A stretch of 64,000 nucleotides of DNA from Bacillus sp. FJAT-25509 (GCF_001420605.1 NZ_LJIZ01000038.1:310001-374000); one strand, 5' to 3'. Positions 17,594 through 26,678 are shown, counted from the first letter of the stretch. The notes: generated by a model not told the origin, from the letters alone. Numbers and translations are program-made.

Positions 17594-18749
17594 TTTATTC
17601 CCAACATATAATAAAAAAACAATTAATTTTCAAAATGGAAAAGGTACTTACTTATATGATGACGAAAATAACAAGTACCTAGATTTTTTAAGTGGAATTG
17701 CTGTTTGTAACTTAGGTCATTGTCATCCAAACGTTGTAAATGCACTAAAAGAACAAGTAGAATCGATTTGGCATGTATCAAATTTATTTACAATTAAAAA
17801 ACAAGAAGAGCTAGCTAAAATTTTAGTAAAAAGCTTTAAGGATGGATTAGTATTTTTCTGTAACAGTGGTACAGAAGCGAATGAAGCAGCTATAAAATTA
17901 GCAAGAAAACATTCAGGTAAATCTCAAATTATTAGTTTTAAACAAAGCTTTCATGGCCGTACGTTTGGATCAATGGCTGCGACAGGTCAGTCTAAAATTC
18001 ATGAAGGATACGGCGAAATGTTAAGTGGTTTTACATATGTACCTTATAATGATTTAAATGCTTTACAAAATGAAATTAATGAAAATACTGGAGCAATTAT
18101 TTTGGAGGTAATCCAAGGTGAAGGTGGTGTAATCGTTGGTAATAATGATTTTTTTGAAGGGGTTCAAGCTCTTTGTAAAAAACATGAATTATTACTCATT
18201 GTTGATGAAGTACAAACCGGAGTGGGCAGAACAGGAACAATGTTTGCCTATGAACAAACTCCACTAGATCCAGATATTATTACGCTAGCAAAAGGTTTAG
18301 GGAATGGTTTTCCAGTTGGGGCAATGCTCGGTAAGAACAAACTAGCAAATACATTCTCGTTAGGTGCGCACGGTTCAACCTTTGGTGGAAATTATTTAGC
18401 AATGGCTGCTGCATTTGAAACAATCAATATTATTAATGATTTGCCATTCTTAAATAGTGTAAAAGATAAAGGACAGTATTTATTTGATAAATTAGCCGAA
18501 ATAAAAGAAGAGTTTCCACAAATAGTAGAAATACGCGGTAAAGGATTAATGGTTGGTATCGAATTAAATCTTTCTGTGGATCAATTAGTGGAGCAATTTT
18601 TAAAGAATGGTTTAATCGTTGGTACTGCTGGCCCTAATGTATTAAGACTATTACCGCCAATCAATTTATCATACGAGGAAATAGATGAAGCAATCCAAAT
18701 TATGAAACAAGTACTTTCTAATTATTTTTTAAATAGCCAAGTTAAATAG
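17586..18749 (+). CDS. argD: Acetylornithine aminotransferase
   Basis: 387 aa. PLP enzyme converting N-acetylglutamate semialdehyde to N-acetylornithine. FCNSGTEANEAAIKLARKH (near residue 98) binds the cofactor phosphate, LLIVDEVQTGVGRTG (near residue 205) carries the Asp that pairs with the pyridine nitrogen, and the Schiff-base Lys is in TLAKGLGNGFPVGAM near residue 238. GTG start overlapping argB. Last gene of the operon; carAB and argF, which follow argD in Bacillus subtilis, are absent here. Confidence 0.95.
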   Translation: MSNLFPTYNKKTINFQNGKGTYLYDDENNKYLDFLSGIAVCNLGHCHPNVVNALKEQVESIWHVSNLFTIKKQEELAKILVKSFKDGLVFFCNSGTEANEAAIKLARKHSGKSQIISFKQSFHGRTFGSMAATGQSKIHEGYGEMLSGFTYVPYNDLNALQNEINENTGAIILEVIQGEGGVIVGNNDFFEGVQALCKKHELLLIVDEVQTGVGRTGTMFAYEQTPLDPDIITLAKGLGNGFPVGAMLGKNKLANTFSLGAHGSTFGGNYLAMAAAFETINIINDLPFLNSVKDKGQYLFDKLAEIKEEFPQIVEIRGKGLMVGIELNLSVDQLVEQFLKNGLIVGTAGPNVLRLLPPINLSYEEIDEAIQIMKQVLSNYFLNSQVK

Positions 18750-18770
18750 TGAATAGTATTTTTTGACTAG

Positions 18771-18806
18771 AAGGCATTCATGGACCTATACCATGATGCC
18801 TTTTTA
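18771..18806 (+). terminator. Terminator of the argCJBD operon
   Basis: AAGGCAT, one bulged T, then CATGG (18771-18783) pairs with CCATGATGCCTT (18791-18802), followed by TTTTT. It ends the operon directly after argD. Confidence 0.85.
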
Positions 18807-18908
18807 TTATTTAGGTCTTTCTACTTGATTAGTAGAAATAGATTGAAAGTTGAATTTATTTTTTAGATAATGGAATAATCACTTTTATTAGGGGAGGAGC
18901 GCTAGGTT

Positions 18909-19376
18909 ATGTATCATATTCGCGTAAGAGCATGTGCTTTAATTATTGAAAATGATTCAGTGTTATTAATTCAATTTACAGATGAGGACGGAATTCATTA
19001 TAATTTACCAGCTGGTGGTACCGAACCTGGTGAGACAATTATTGAAGCTGTAAAAAGAGAAGCATTTGAAGAAGCAGGTGTAGATGTTGAGGTAGGTGAA
19101 CTAGTATTTGTTTCAGAAAATGCACCTCATATGACCGGTCATAAAATACATGGATTAAGTTTAATGTTTCGCTGTCATATTAAAGAAGACTCAATTCCAA
19201 CAATGCCACTAAATCCAGATCCAAACCAAACTGGCGTAAAATGGGTACCAATCAATGAATTAGACAAGATCATCTTATTTCCAAATATTAAAGCTCAAAT
19301 TATTAAATATGCAAAAGGTAAACATCAAAATAATCGATTAATTGAAGAGTACAAATTAAAAGAACAACTAATTTGA
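18909..19376 (+). CDS. Nudix hydrolase
   Basis: 155 aa. A complete Nudix box (GX5EX7REUXEEXGU) starts in GGTEPGETIIEAVKREAFEE and continues AGV, near residues 38-60, giving the Mg-binding Glu residues. Nudix enzymes hydrolyse a nucleoside diphosphate linked to another group; the substrate here is not evident. Start ATG after GGGGAGGAG. It stands alone between the arg operon and an APH-like gene. Confidence 0.9.
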   Translation: MYHIRVRACALIIENDSVLLIQFTDEDGIHYNLPAGGTEPGETIIEAVKREAFEEAGVDVEVGELVFVSENAPHMTGHKIHGLSLMFRCHIKEDSIPTMPLNPDPNQTGVKWVPINELDKIILFPNIKAQIIKYAKGKHQNNRLIEEYKLKEQLI

Positions 19377-19517
19377 TTATACACTCCATCTTTCATTTAA
19401 TGAGAGATGAGTTTCTCTATGTAATTTTTGAGGGACTCAACTTTTCTACTTTTCCAAAGCGCAATTATACGTTAGTTCATCTATCAAAAACGATTCTTTA
19501 TAGAACAGGGTGATTAA

Positions 19518-20429
19518 ATGATAGCTCTTCCAGATCAGTTTATAAAAACCATTAAAGATATCCATAAAGAAAAAGGAGAATTATGGCTCGAGAATTTTGA
19601 AGACTTGTGTAAAAGATGTGAAATTCGATGGAATATGAAAATATTATCTCCATTTGAATTATCATATAATTTTGTTGCGCCAATTTTAATAGATGGTCAG
19701 AAAAACGCAGTTATTAAATTAGCAGTCCCTAATGAGGAATTTAATAGTGAGGTTGAAGCTTTAAAGGAGTTTAAAGAGAATGATTTCGTTAAAGTTATTG
19801 ACTACGATCTTAATGAAGGAATCCTAATTCTAGAACAACTACTGCCTGGTGAAACTCTGGCTACAATTGAAAATGAAGAAGAGGCAATGCACATAGCTGT
19901 CACAGTGATGAAAAACTTATGGATAGCTGCACCTAAATCTACTAAAATACCTTCCATATTAAGTAGAGAAAATAGCTTAAGACGAATTGTTGAAAAATTT
20001 CCTAATGGCTTAGACCCTATATCAAAAGAAATGCTATTAGATGCATTTACTATTTTTAAGGAAATGAATCGTACACAAACTACAAAATACTTACTTCACG
20101 GGGACTTACATCATTATAATATATTAAAAGCTGGAGAAAACACATGGAAAGTTATTGATCCAAAAGGATTAATAGGTGAAAGAGAATATGACATCATCCA
20201 GTTTCTTTTGAACAAATTAGAGGGGAAAGATATTTCTACAACTCTAGAAAATCGAATTGATCAACTAGTAATAGAATTGAATCTAAATAAAGAAAGAGTA
20301 CTACTGTGGGGTTATTCGCATGCTGTATTATCAACATGTTGGAGTTTAGAAGATGAAGGAACTTATAATGAATACTTTTTTAAAGCGATAAATGTTTTTA
20401 AAGATTTACATAAAAAATATTATCAGTAA
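19518..20429 (+). CDS. APH(6)-like aminoglycoside/hydroxyurea phosphotransferase family protein
   Basis: 303 aa. The kinase catalytic loop LLHGDLHHYNILK lies near residue 193, and the metal-binding and following segment VIDPKGLIGEREYDIIQFL near residue 212. This HGDLHHxNIL...DPKG..GE..YD pattern is that of the streptomycin 6-kinase/hydroxyurea phosphotransferase family rather than APH(3'). Such chromosomal members are common in Bacillaceae, and resistance cannot be claimed from sequence. ATG start with AGGGTGATTA before it. Confidence 0.75.
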   Translation: MIALPDQFIKTIKDIHKEKGELWLENFEDLCKRCEIRWNMKILSPFELSYNFVAPILIDGQKNAVIKLAVPNEEFNSEVEALKEFKENDFVKVIDYDLNEGILILEQLLPGETLATIENEEEAMHIAVTVMKNLWIAAPKSTKIPSILSRENSLRRIVEKFPNGLDPISKEMLLDAFTIFKEMNRTQTTKYLLHGDLHHYNILKAGENTWKVIDPKGLIGEREYDIIQFLLNKLEGKDISTTLENRIDQLVIELNLNKERVLLWGYSHAVLSTCWSLEDEGTYNEYFFKAINVFKDLHKKYYQ

Positions 20430-20496
20430 AATTTTTTTGGTTGTTTTATCTAAATATAAGGTTTTGTTAGAGAAGATAGTTGAATTTCTTATGGAA

Positions 20497-20524
20497 CAAA
20501 ATGGCAATAGTTGCATAAGAAAGA
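20497..20524 (+). repeat. Weak copy of the repeat right arm
   Basis: TGGCAATAGTTGCATAAGAA matches the right-arm consensus GGCAGATTAGTTGAATAAGG of the dispersed module with several mismatches. It lies between the APH-like and metallopeptidase genes. Confidence 0.3.
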
Positions 20525-20645
20525 GCTAGGCAATTTGTTTTAATTAATGAGAATCTAGTGCAAGTTATTTAAATTTAATGATAAAGTGGGAATATTCTTA
20601 CATTTATTAATTCTTTTATCCCTGAAACTAGCGAGGTTTAGCAAA

Positions 20646-21545
20646 ATGAAAAGATTTATTAAGATTTTCGGTATCACTTTATCTGCCATAATACTTGTTT
20701 TATTTTTATTTGTCATTGGTGTGGGAGTATATTTTCACAAAGCTTTAGAGAACAAAACTAACGAAAAATTACCTTATCTCCAATCAATTAAAATGATTCT
20801 GACTGCGAATTTTGAGGGGAAAGCCGAAAGAGACCTAAAAGAAACTAGATTAAAAGATAAATTTCATAATGTTACTATTTACTATCCAAATGATTTTTCA
20901 GAACTTATTCCAATTACGAAGGAAACGTTAGATTGGGCGATTAATAAAAATAAAAAGGTCTTTGGAACAGTAAAAGTAAAGCCTGTTGATCTAATCGTAT
21001 TTAAAGATAAGAAAGAGATGCAGGAGTTAAGTGGTCTTATTGATGTGTCTGGGTTTTATTCGGATTTTGATAAACTAATAGCAATAAAGTACGAAGATAA
21101 AGAATCGATTTTAGAAAAAAAGGAAACATCACTATATTTCTTTCAAAAATCTATTTTACATGAGTACACCCATTATATATTTAGTCAAATGGTAGCAAGT
21201 ACAAAAGGTGGTGCTTCAGCTTATCCATTATGGTTTAACGAAGGTATATCTGAATATATTGGAAATGATAAAACAATAGTAGAGCCTACAAATTTCAAAG
21301 TAGTACCTTTTGATCAATTAAATGATGGGAAGCAGTGGCAAACCGCAAGATTTCAAGAGGATACAAATGTATATATGGAAAGTTACTTCGCGATAAAATA
21401 CCTTGTGGATAACTATGAAGAAGGAGTTTTAAAAGAAATAATTTATTCAACAAACTCAACAGGGAAATTTGAGGAAAGTTTCGAAAAAATAACAGGAATA
21501 ACTCTTTATGATTTGGAAGATAAATTTATGGTTTCCTACAAATGA
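20646..21545 (+). CDS. Membrane-anchored HExxH metallopeptidase (MA-like)
   Basis: 299 aa. An N-terminal membrane helix (residues about 7-28) is followed by an external domain. The zinc site HEYTHYIF lies near residue 180, and the third ligand region WFNEGISEYIG follows about 30 residues later, the gluzincin arrangement HExxH...NEG(x)3E. An aminopeptidase- or collagenase-like activity at the cell surface is plausible; the substrate is unknown. I chose ATG at 20646, with GAGG 9 bases upstream, over an earlier GTG in the same frame without a ribosome binding site. Confidence 0.75.
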   Translation: MKRFIKIFGITLSAIILVLFLFVIGVGVYFHKALENKTNEKLPYLQSIKMILTANFEGKAERDLKETRLKDKFHNVTIYYPNDFSELIPITKETLDWAINKNKKVFGTVKVKPVDLIVFKDKKEMQELSGLIDVSGFYSDFDKLIAIKYEDKESILEKKETSLYFFQKSILHEYTHYIFSQMVASTKGGASAYPLWFNEGISEYIGNDKTIVEPTNFKVVPFDQLNDGKQWQTARFQEDTNVYMESYFAIKYLVDNYEEGVLKEIIYSTNSTGKFEESFEKITGITLYDLEDKFMVSYK

Positions 21546-21564
21546 AAAATAAATCATTAAAAAT

Positions 21565-21592
21565 GGTCAACCAGAAATCTAGCTGGTTGACC
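21565..21592 (-). terminator. Hairpin terminator between convergent genes
   Basis: GGTCAACCAG (21565-21574) and CTGGTTGACC (21583-21592) form a perfect 10-bp stem. Read on the minus strand the stem is followed by ATTTTTAAT, so it best serves the minus-strand gene at 21680; it may also end the metallopeptidase transcript. Confidence 0.65.
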
Positions 21593-21679
21593 TTGTAATA
21601 TGTTAGAAAGTTGGTTTCGTTTTTTATTTTATTCCGCCTTGAAATATTGTTAAGTTTATAATATCAACTTAACAAACTT

Positions 21680-21874
21680 TTAAACATTGAAAAAGGCATC
21701 GTAAAAATAATACAAAATTATGATCATACCCACTGAGAATAATAAACTTCTAATCAAAGTGGTTTTCTTACTGCTTTTTGTTTCAGTTTTTCTTTTCTTA
21801 AGTTCTTCAACTAATTCATAAATGATCGGAAGTGTACCAAGCGAAAAATAACCGAGTTTTAACATTATTTCCAT
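21680..21874 (-). CDS. Small membrane protein
   Basis: 64 aa, ATG at 21874 with AGGGGGA seven bases upstream on the minus strand. Two hydrophobic segments (residues about 6-18 and 43-60) flank a very basic middle, EELKKRKTETKSSKKT. The family is not recognised. The gene points towards the metallopeptidase gene and is closed by the shared hairpin. Confidence 0.5.
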   Translation of the reverse strand: MEIMLKLGYFSLGTLPIIYELVEELKKRKTETKSSKKTTLIRSLLFSVGMIIILYYFYDAFFNV

Positions 21875-22021
21875 TTCTTTTCCCCCTAATGTTGTTATTT
21901 CTTTCTTTTAATTCTCAACATTATCTTCATCATTTTTTCAGCCATTTAAACAATTCTTCTAAATTAAAATGTCTAACTAGAAAATTCGAAAAATCAAATT
22001 TGGAGATAGTTCAATAATAAT

Positions 22022-22237
22022 TTAAGCTAGTATAAAATAACTTTTAACAATTTTAAAAATGAAAATGACTATAAAACCAATAATTGCAGCAATTAGACTA
22101 TGTCTAGTAATAGTAAAAGTATCTTTTTAAATAGTACCTTCTTTTTCATATTGTCTATCAAATAAATGATGGAATAAATTCACTCCAATAAAAAGAAAAA
22201 ATAGTTGAAGAAAATTATAGATATTTATTGTACCCAC
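22022..22237 (-). pseudogene. Broken small membrane protein gene
   Basis: Read on the minus strand, 72 codons give two good membrane helices (NFLQLFFLFIGVNLFHHLF and SLIAAIIGFIVIFIFKIV) interrupted by one TAA stop after residue 36 (EKEGTI). The downstream half has no start of its own. The helix-loop-helix pattern crossing the stop suggests a nonsense-mutated gene. The start is uncertain (GTG at 22237). Family unknown. Confidence 0.4.
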
Positions 22238-22344
22238 GCCATTTTAATATGCTTTAAGTAAATTATACCTATTAAACGGGTATTTGTAATTTGGGGGAAT
22301 TTCGCATTTTTTCTACTAAAATTAAATTTTTCTTGTTCAAGTGA

Positions 22345-22376
22345 ATGGCAGTTTAGTTGCTTAAGAATGTTATACT
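22345..22376 (+). promoter_or_regulatory. Repeat right arm ending in an extended -10 promoter
   Basis: TGGCAGTTTAGTTGCTTAAG is a copy of the right arm of the dispersed module; it runs straight into TGTTATACT (22368-22376), an extended -10 element. It is placed 38 bases before the TTG start of the next gene. No good -35 box is seen, as expected for extended -10 promoters. Confidence 0.5.
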
Positions 22377-22413
22377 AAAAGTAGTTATTTAAATGAATTG
22401 AGGTATATGTTTA

Positions 22414-23190
22414 TTGAAAAAGACATCACATTTCAAGAAGATTATCATATTAATTACTTTATTACTTTTATCCTGTTTATTACTGGTAAAGTGCAATATA
22501 CCTGATAACGAGAGGGATCAAATTTCTATTAAAAAGCTAAACCTAAAGTATGTTAAAGAAAATGATCCTGATTTTTTTATTGAATCAATACGAGTGAATA
22601 GTAATGACAAACGTTTAGGTAATCAAGTTGAATTAAAAAGTGCAGATTACGGATGGATGCTAGATTTATTGTTAGAAAATAAGAAAGAAATTTACAATGA
22701 AAGAAAACCGAATACATACAAAGTAAAGCTAACTTTTATGGAATATGGTTGGACATTTGAACACGATACGAGCCCGTATGACGGTAAACAATCTACATTT
22801 TATATTAGTCAAAAATTGCAAAAACAGTTTATCCAACAGTACTTAGCTTCGTATCCTAGAAATATTATTTTAACTAAAAAGAAATACAATTGGGATGAAA
22901 ATATCGAAGGAAAAATTAGCATTGCAAAATACACTTCGCTTGATCAGGGCTTAATTCTAGCAATAAGTGGTAATGACGTTGGTGATGATTCAGAATTTCC
23001 TATTAAAATAGCTGATTTATTTCCTGAAAATACAAAATCAAATAATGAAGTAATAACGATTCCATTTAGTTTTAAGTTATTTGATTATCGAAAGAAATTG
23101 AGAGATAGTAATCAAGTTTATATTGAACTAATAAGTACTGACGGTACGCTGGTCCATGTTGATGACAAGATACATTTAAGAACAAAATAA
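22414..23190 (+). CDS. Secreted or membrane-anchored protein of unknown function
   Basis: 258 aa, TTG start with GAGGT nine bases upstream. A basic start and a strongly hydrophobic segment (residues about 10-26) end in LLVKCN; the Lys before Cys makes this a poor lipobox, so either a signal anchor or an atypical lipoprotein is possible. The external part has aromatic strands (YGWMLDLLL, EYGWTFEHD) and no recognised domain. The gene stands alone between repeat copies. Confidence 0.55.
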   Translation: MKKTSHFKKIIILITLLLLSCLLLVKCNIPDNERDQISIKKLNLKYVKENDPDFFIESIRVNSNDKRLGNQVELKSADYGWMLDLLLENKKEIYNERKPNTYKVKLTFMEYGWTFEHDTSPYDGKQSTFYISQKLQKQFIQQYLASYPRNIILTKKKYNWDENIEGKISIAKYTSLDQGLILAISGNDVGDDSEFPIKIADLFPENTKSNNEVITIPFSFKLFDYRKKLRDSNQVYIELISTDGTLVHVDDKIHLRTK

Positions 23191-23197
23191 TATAATC

Positions 23198-23285
23198 TTA
23201 AGCAACTAACTCAATGGTTGAAAAAAACAATCGGCTGAATAGTCAATTGTTTTTTTTGAGCTTAATGGTAGTTTAGTTCCATAAA
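23198..23285 (+). repeat. Dispersed intergenic module with terminator
   Basis: Left arm TTAAGCAACTAACTCAATGG, then the hairpin CAATCGGCT-GAA-TAGTCAATTG (23228-23249) with eight T residues, then the right arm TGGTAGTTTAGTTCCATAA. The hairpin and T run make a good terminator for the upstream gene. The rest of the gap to 23504 shows no gene. Confidence 0.6.
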
Positions 23286-23504
23286 AAAACGAAATGATAT
23301 ATTTTCGCAAAATTAGAATCATGTCAATTTACCCCTAAGCCCCTCTCATGCTTCGTTTTGTCTCGACTACTTTATTTATAAAACCACATAATATGAAGGA
23401 ATGCATTAATTACTTACACATTATCGAAGAAATTCACTCAAAACCAGTTCTTTTTCAATTTTTGTATTCCTTTAGCCTATCAAAAATTTGATAGAACCCA
23501 TTGA

Positions 23505-24431
23505 TTATATATTTTCTATAATATCTCTATAATATTTTCGTAAAGCTTCCTTTAAATTAGTGGGCTCTATGATTTTTACTGTTGGCCCTAATCTGGCGAG
23601 ATATTTAATGATAAAACCAAGTTCATTTGGCTCATATGTACCAATAATATATGAATTTTCAAACTCGTAGATTAATTCCATAGATGGATAATGTTCCTGT
23701 TGAAATAATTCTATTCCTGCTTGGTTTATCAACCATTTAAACTTTATTGCTTTTTCTGATGGATTCCAAAGTGAATGCGAATTTTGCTTAGTTATTTCTT
23801 TTAATTCTTCCAAAGGTTGAATGGTTGTTATTTCAGCTGAAGAAATACGATCACAGCGAAAAACACGGTAAGCCGTTTTATCCATATCATATGCTTGACA
23901 ATACCAATATCCCTTCATTACGTATATTGCAATAGGGTGAATAGTACGAAGGTTGTTTTGATAGGTTATTTTTAGTACGATATTTTGAACAGCTGCCATT
24001 AATAATATTTCTAAATGTATGCTTTCTTTGTTTTGTACAGTATGTTGAAAGGATACGCGATTTTGCATCCTCTCTATATCTTGTTTTTGAGATTCCGACA
24101 GTTCGTTAATGAATTTTTCATGAATTGTACGATAGGATACTTGAAAAGGTAAATTTGAAAAGCTTCGAAGTGCCTGCATTGCAAAGTAAAGCGCTAGGAT
24201 TTCTTGATTATTAAAATAGATAGGTGGAAGCTTCATTTGATTAAGTAAACGATATCCCCCATAACGACCGTATTCTGCATAGATTGGAGCGCCAATTTCT
24301 TCTAATGAAGCCACATCTCTAAGTGCTGTCCTTTTTGAAATCTGAAATTCCTGCATTAAATCTTTAAGTGTAAAATGCTGTTTTTGATTGATGAAGCGAA
24401 GTATTTGATTAATTCGTTCTGATTTTTTCAT
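23505..24431 (-). CDS. YafY-type HTH/WYL transcriptional regulator
   Basis: 308 aa. An N-terminal HTH_11 domain (RINQILRFINQKQHFTLKDL, then SKRTALRDVASLEEIGAPIY) precedes a WYL domain (IAVYVMKGYWYCQAYD, then YRVFRCDRISSAEI near residue 190) and a C-terminal WCX-like extension. ATG at 24431 follows AGAGGTG on the minus strand. It is divergent from a VOC-superfamily gene, and the 163-base gap between them holds an inverted repeat, so it probably regulates that gene and itself. The inducer is unknown. Confidence 0.88.
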   Translation of the reverse strand: MKKSERINQILRFINQKQHFTLKDLMQEFQISKRTALRDVASLEEIGAPIYAEYGRYGGYRLLNQMKLPPIYFNNQEILALYFAMQALRSFSNLPFQVSYRTIHEKFINELSESQKQDIERMQNRVSFQHTVQNKESIHLEILLMAAVQNIVLKITYQNNLRTIHPIAIYVMKGYWYCQAYDMDKTAYRVFRCDRISSAEITTIQPLEELKEITKQNSHSLWNPSEKAIKFKWLINQAGIELFQQEHYPSMELIYEFENSYIIGTYEPNELGFIIKYLARLGPTVKIIEPTNLKEALRKYYRDIIENI

Positions 24432-24448
24432 AAAAACACCTCTTAATG

Positions 24449-24475
24449 GTGCCTAGATTTGTCACCTTTAGGCAC
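24449..24475. promoter_or_regulatory. Inverted repeat, probable WYL regulator operator
   Basis: GTGCCTA (24449-24455) and TAGGCAC (24469-24475) are perfect 7-bp arms separated by 13 bases, just upstream of the minus-strand regulator gene. The position between divergent regulator and target fits an operator. Confidence 0.5.
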
Positions 24476-24594
24476 TACACTAGTAAGTGTAATCAATATT
24501 GATGTAGGAAACAATACAATCACGTTGATATATTGGATTACTAACCTGACCAATGATTTAACATTACACTGAAATTTAAAGGAGTTGTATTACT

Positions 24595-25053
24595 TTGACA
24601 GTACAATTGAATTCATTTTTGATGATGGATGGAAATGCAAAGGAAGCTATTGAATTTTACAAGGAATCACTCGATGCAAATCTTTTATTTTGCCAAACAT
24701 TCGGGGATGCACCAGAAGATCCTAAATCCCCTCTACCAGAAAAATTGAAGGATTTAGTAGCACACGCAATTATAAAAATCGGCGAGACCAATATCATGAT
24801 TGCAGATATGTTTCCAGGTATACAATATCGAAACGGGAACAATGTTAACATCTGTATTACTACTAATGAAATAGAGAAAACAAATAAGTTTTACGAAATG
24901 TTAAAACAAGAAGGTCAAGTGGTGATGCCACTGAAACAAGTTCATTTTAGTCCTGCCTACGCCATTGTAACCGACAAATTCGGTATTACCTTTCAAATTT
25001 TTACTGCACTATCAGAAGAGGCTGTAAAAAGAGGTCATCAAAAAGAAAATTGA
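24595..25053 (+). CDS. PhnB-like VOC superfamily protein
   Basis: 152 aa. The pattern SFLMMDGNAKEAIEFYKESL at the start, a middle AHAIIKIGETNIMIADM, and the end VTDKFGITFQIFTA are those of the PhnB/3-demethylubiquinone-methyltransferase-like branch of the vicinal oxygen chelate fold. Enzymatic function is unknown for most members. TTG start after AAAGGAG. It is divergent from the YafY-type regulator and likely under its control. Confidence 0.82.
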   Translation: MTVQLNSFLMMDGNAKEAIEFYKESLDANLLFCQTFGDAPEDPKSPLPEKLKDLVAHAIIKIGETNIMIADMFPGIQYRNGNNVNICITTNEIEKTNKFYEMLKQEGQVVMPLKQVHFSPAYAIVTDKFGITFQIFTALSEEAVKRGHQKEN

Positions 25054-25183
25054 TCGTTTTGAATTTCTTGCACAAATCTATTTAACACTTAATTTTAATG
25101 TAGGCTTTTCTTGCTATTTGCACAAAGTGCGGTCTATACCATATGGGACAATGTAGTAAAAAGTAAAAATAATAAGAAATTAT

Positions 25184-25270
25184 TTAACTAATACTAGCGT
25201 ATGTTGAATAAAAAATCGGCTAAATAGTCGATTTTTTTATTGTCTTAAATTGCAGTTTAGTTCAATAAGG
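25184..25270 (+). repeat. Dispersed intergenic module, clear copy
   Basis: Left arm TTAACTAATACTAGCGTATG, a terminator hairpin ATCGGCTAAATAGTCGAT (25215-25232) followed by a T run, then right arm TTGCAGTTTAGTTCAATAAG. It lies between the VOC gene and a membrane protein gene, where it can end the first transcript. Confidence 0.65.
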
Positions 25271-25355
25271 TAAGCGGTATTATTTAATCAATTTTCAAAA
25301 ATTGACTCTATCTTTTAGGAATCCATTATAATAAGTCCTAAGAAAGGGTGTATTT

Positions 25356-25721
25356 ATGAAAAAGATATTTCTAGCAATTATTGTTTCTATCTTTCTAATT
25401 GATATTGTTCATATATTAATTTTTCCAGAATTTCGAAGTGAACAAAACTTAGCATATGCAAATGGTATGGGTTATTTGTTTATTTCATTAATGTTCTTTA
25501 TTGTATACGTGGTTATTGGGATACCTGTAACTCTAATAATAGATTACATAATAAAAAGAACTCCTCCTAAAAAGCAAATATATGACTATTTGATACAATT
25601 AATCTTGTACTCATTTCCAGTGATTTTTGCTCCAGGTTTAGGCATCTTTGTCTATCTATATTTTCATATACTTTTCTTTTTTAGAGTTATGAAAGCTAAG
25701 AAAACACAAATTATAGAATAA
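25356..25721 (+). CDS. Membrane protein of unknown family
   Basis: 121 aa with AAGAAAGGG before ATG. Four hydrophobic segments (about residues 4-20, 38-60, 78-94 and 96-110) and a basic loop IIKRTPPKKQ between the second and third. No motif recognised. It lies between two copies of the dispersed module, so is probably transcribed alone. Confidence 0.6.
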   Translation: MKKIFLAIIVSIFLIDIVHILIFPEFRSEQNLAYANGMGYLFISLMFFIVYVVIGIPVTLIIDYIIKRTPPKKQIYDYLIQLILYSFPVIFAPGLGIFVYLYFHILFFFRVMKAKKTQIIE

Positions 25722-25735
25722 TTTTGTAATCAACC

Positions 25736-25828
25736 CCACGCATACGTTAGTTCAATAACAATTTGGAGCTGTGATCGGCTCTTTTTTTATGCAAAAAATG
25801 GTAGATTAGTTGAATAAGGAATATAATA
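25736..25828 (+). repeat. Dispersed intergenic module, clear copy
   Basis: Left arm CGCATACGTTAGTTCAATAA, hairpin GAGCTGTGATCGGCTC with a run of seven T, then TGGTAGATTAGTTGAATAAG and GAATATAATAAAA, whose TATAAT is a possible -10 box. It precedes the VanZ-like gene by about 60 bases. Confidence 0.65.
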
Positions 25829-25890
25829 AAATTGGTAAATTATGTTATATTTGGTGAGTGGTTAATAATTATTAGGAGTCGTAGAAATCT

Positions 25891-26385
25891 ATGAAATTAT
25901 TTATGAAAATTGTCTTAACCTTAGCATTTTGTCTATATCTTGTCGTCCTTACAAATCAAATACTATTTAAATATGTTTCTCCATCAGAAATAATCAGTCA
26001 TTTTAATTTTAACAATAATGATGATCGTTGGCATGGACATAATTTTATTCCTTTAAAAACTATTATTTATTATTTATTTTTAGCTGACATAAATCTAAAT
26101 ATTAGGATTACAAACATAGTTGGAAACATTATAGGTTTTGTACCTTTTGGTTTCATCCTTCCAATATTATTGAAAAGGTTTAAAAATTTTAATGTTATCT
26201 TAATTACAACTTTTAGTTTAAGTTTAACTTACGAATTAATTCAGCTATTATTTGACTTAGGAAGTTTTGACATTGATGATTTAATTTTAAATACTCTTAG
26301 AGGGTTATTAGGTTATGTACCAATTAAACTCATTCAATTAATCTATAATAGGAAAAACCATCTAAAAATAACCACTGATTTATAA
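25891..26385 (+). CDS. VanZ-like family membrane protein
   Basis: 164 aa. HNFIPLKTI near residue 50, NIVGNIIGFVPFGFILP near residue 75, SLTYELIQLLFDLGSFDIDD near residue 115 and NTLRGLLGYVP at the end are the ordered signatures of the VanZ domain, with four membrane helices. VanZ itself gives low-level teicoplanin resistance; the chromosomal relatives have no established role. ATG follows TAGGAG. Confidence 0.82.
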   Translation: MKLFMKIVLTLAFCLYLVVLTNQILFKYVSPSEIISHFNFNNNDDRWHGHNFIPLKTIIYYLFLADINLNIRITNIVGNIIGFVPFGFILPILLKRFKNFNVILITTFSLSLTYELIQLLFDLGSFDIDDLILNTLRGLLGYVPIKLIQLIYNRKNHLKITTDL

Positions 26386-26398
26386 CAAAAATATGACT

Positions 26399-26467
26399 AA
26401 ACTATTCAACTATCGCAGTGCATTAGTTGTAGTTCATGAAGAGCAATTGATTCTCTTTTCTTTATAA
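26399..26467 (+). repeat. Partial copy of the dispersed module
   Basis: A left-arm-like ACTATTCAACTATCGCAGTG and CATTAGTTGTAGTTCATGAA are followed by GAGCAATTGATTCTC with a T-rich tail. No right arm is seen before the next small gene. Confidence 0.4.
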
Positions 26468-26500
26468 GTAATTTCTAAATTATTTTGAGAGGAATGAAAT

Positions 26501-26678
26501 TTGAAAGGTCAGATTAAAGTGGAGTTTCTTTCAAAAAAAACTAACATTAGGGAATGTTGAGGAGATTATAAACGAACTTTTTACTGAAATTCAGTTCGCG
26601 TACGAACAACCAGAGCAGTTAACAGCAAAGATAATTATAAGAGTAAAAAAAGAGAAAGATAAAGTTATGTATCTATAA
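26501..26678 (+). pseudogene. Small gene broken by an extra A in an A8 run
   Basis: TTG start with GAGAGG upstream. The first 13 codons (MKGQIKVEFLSKK) run into a stop, but if the A run at 26533-26540 had seven rather than eight A the frame would continue to a 58-residue product with NVEEIINELFTEIQFAYEQP and end at 26678 just before a terminator. The good start, long continuing frame and terminator favour a recently broken gene or an indel error. Family unknown. Confidence 0.5.
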
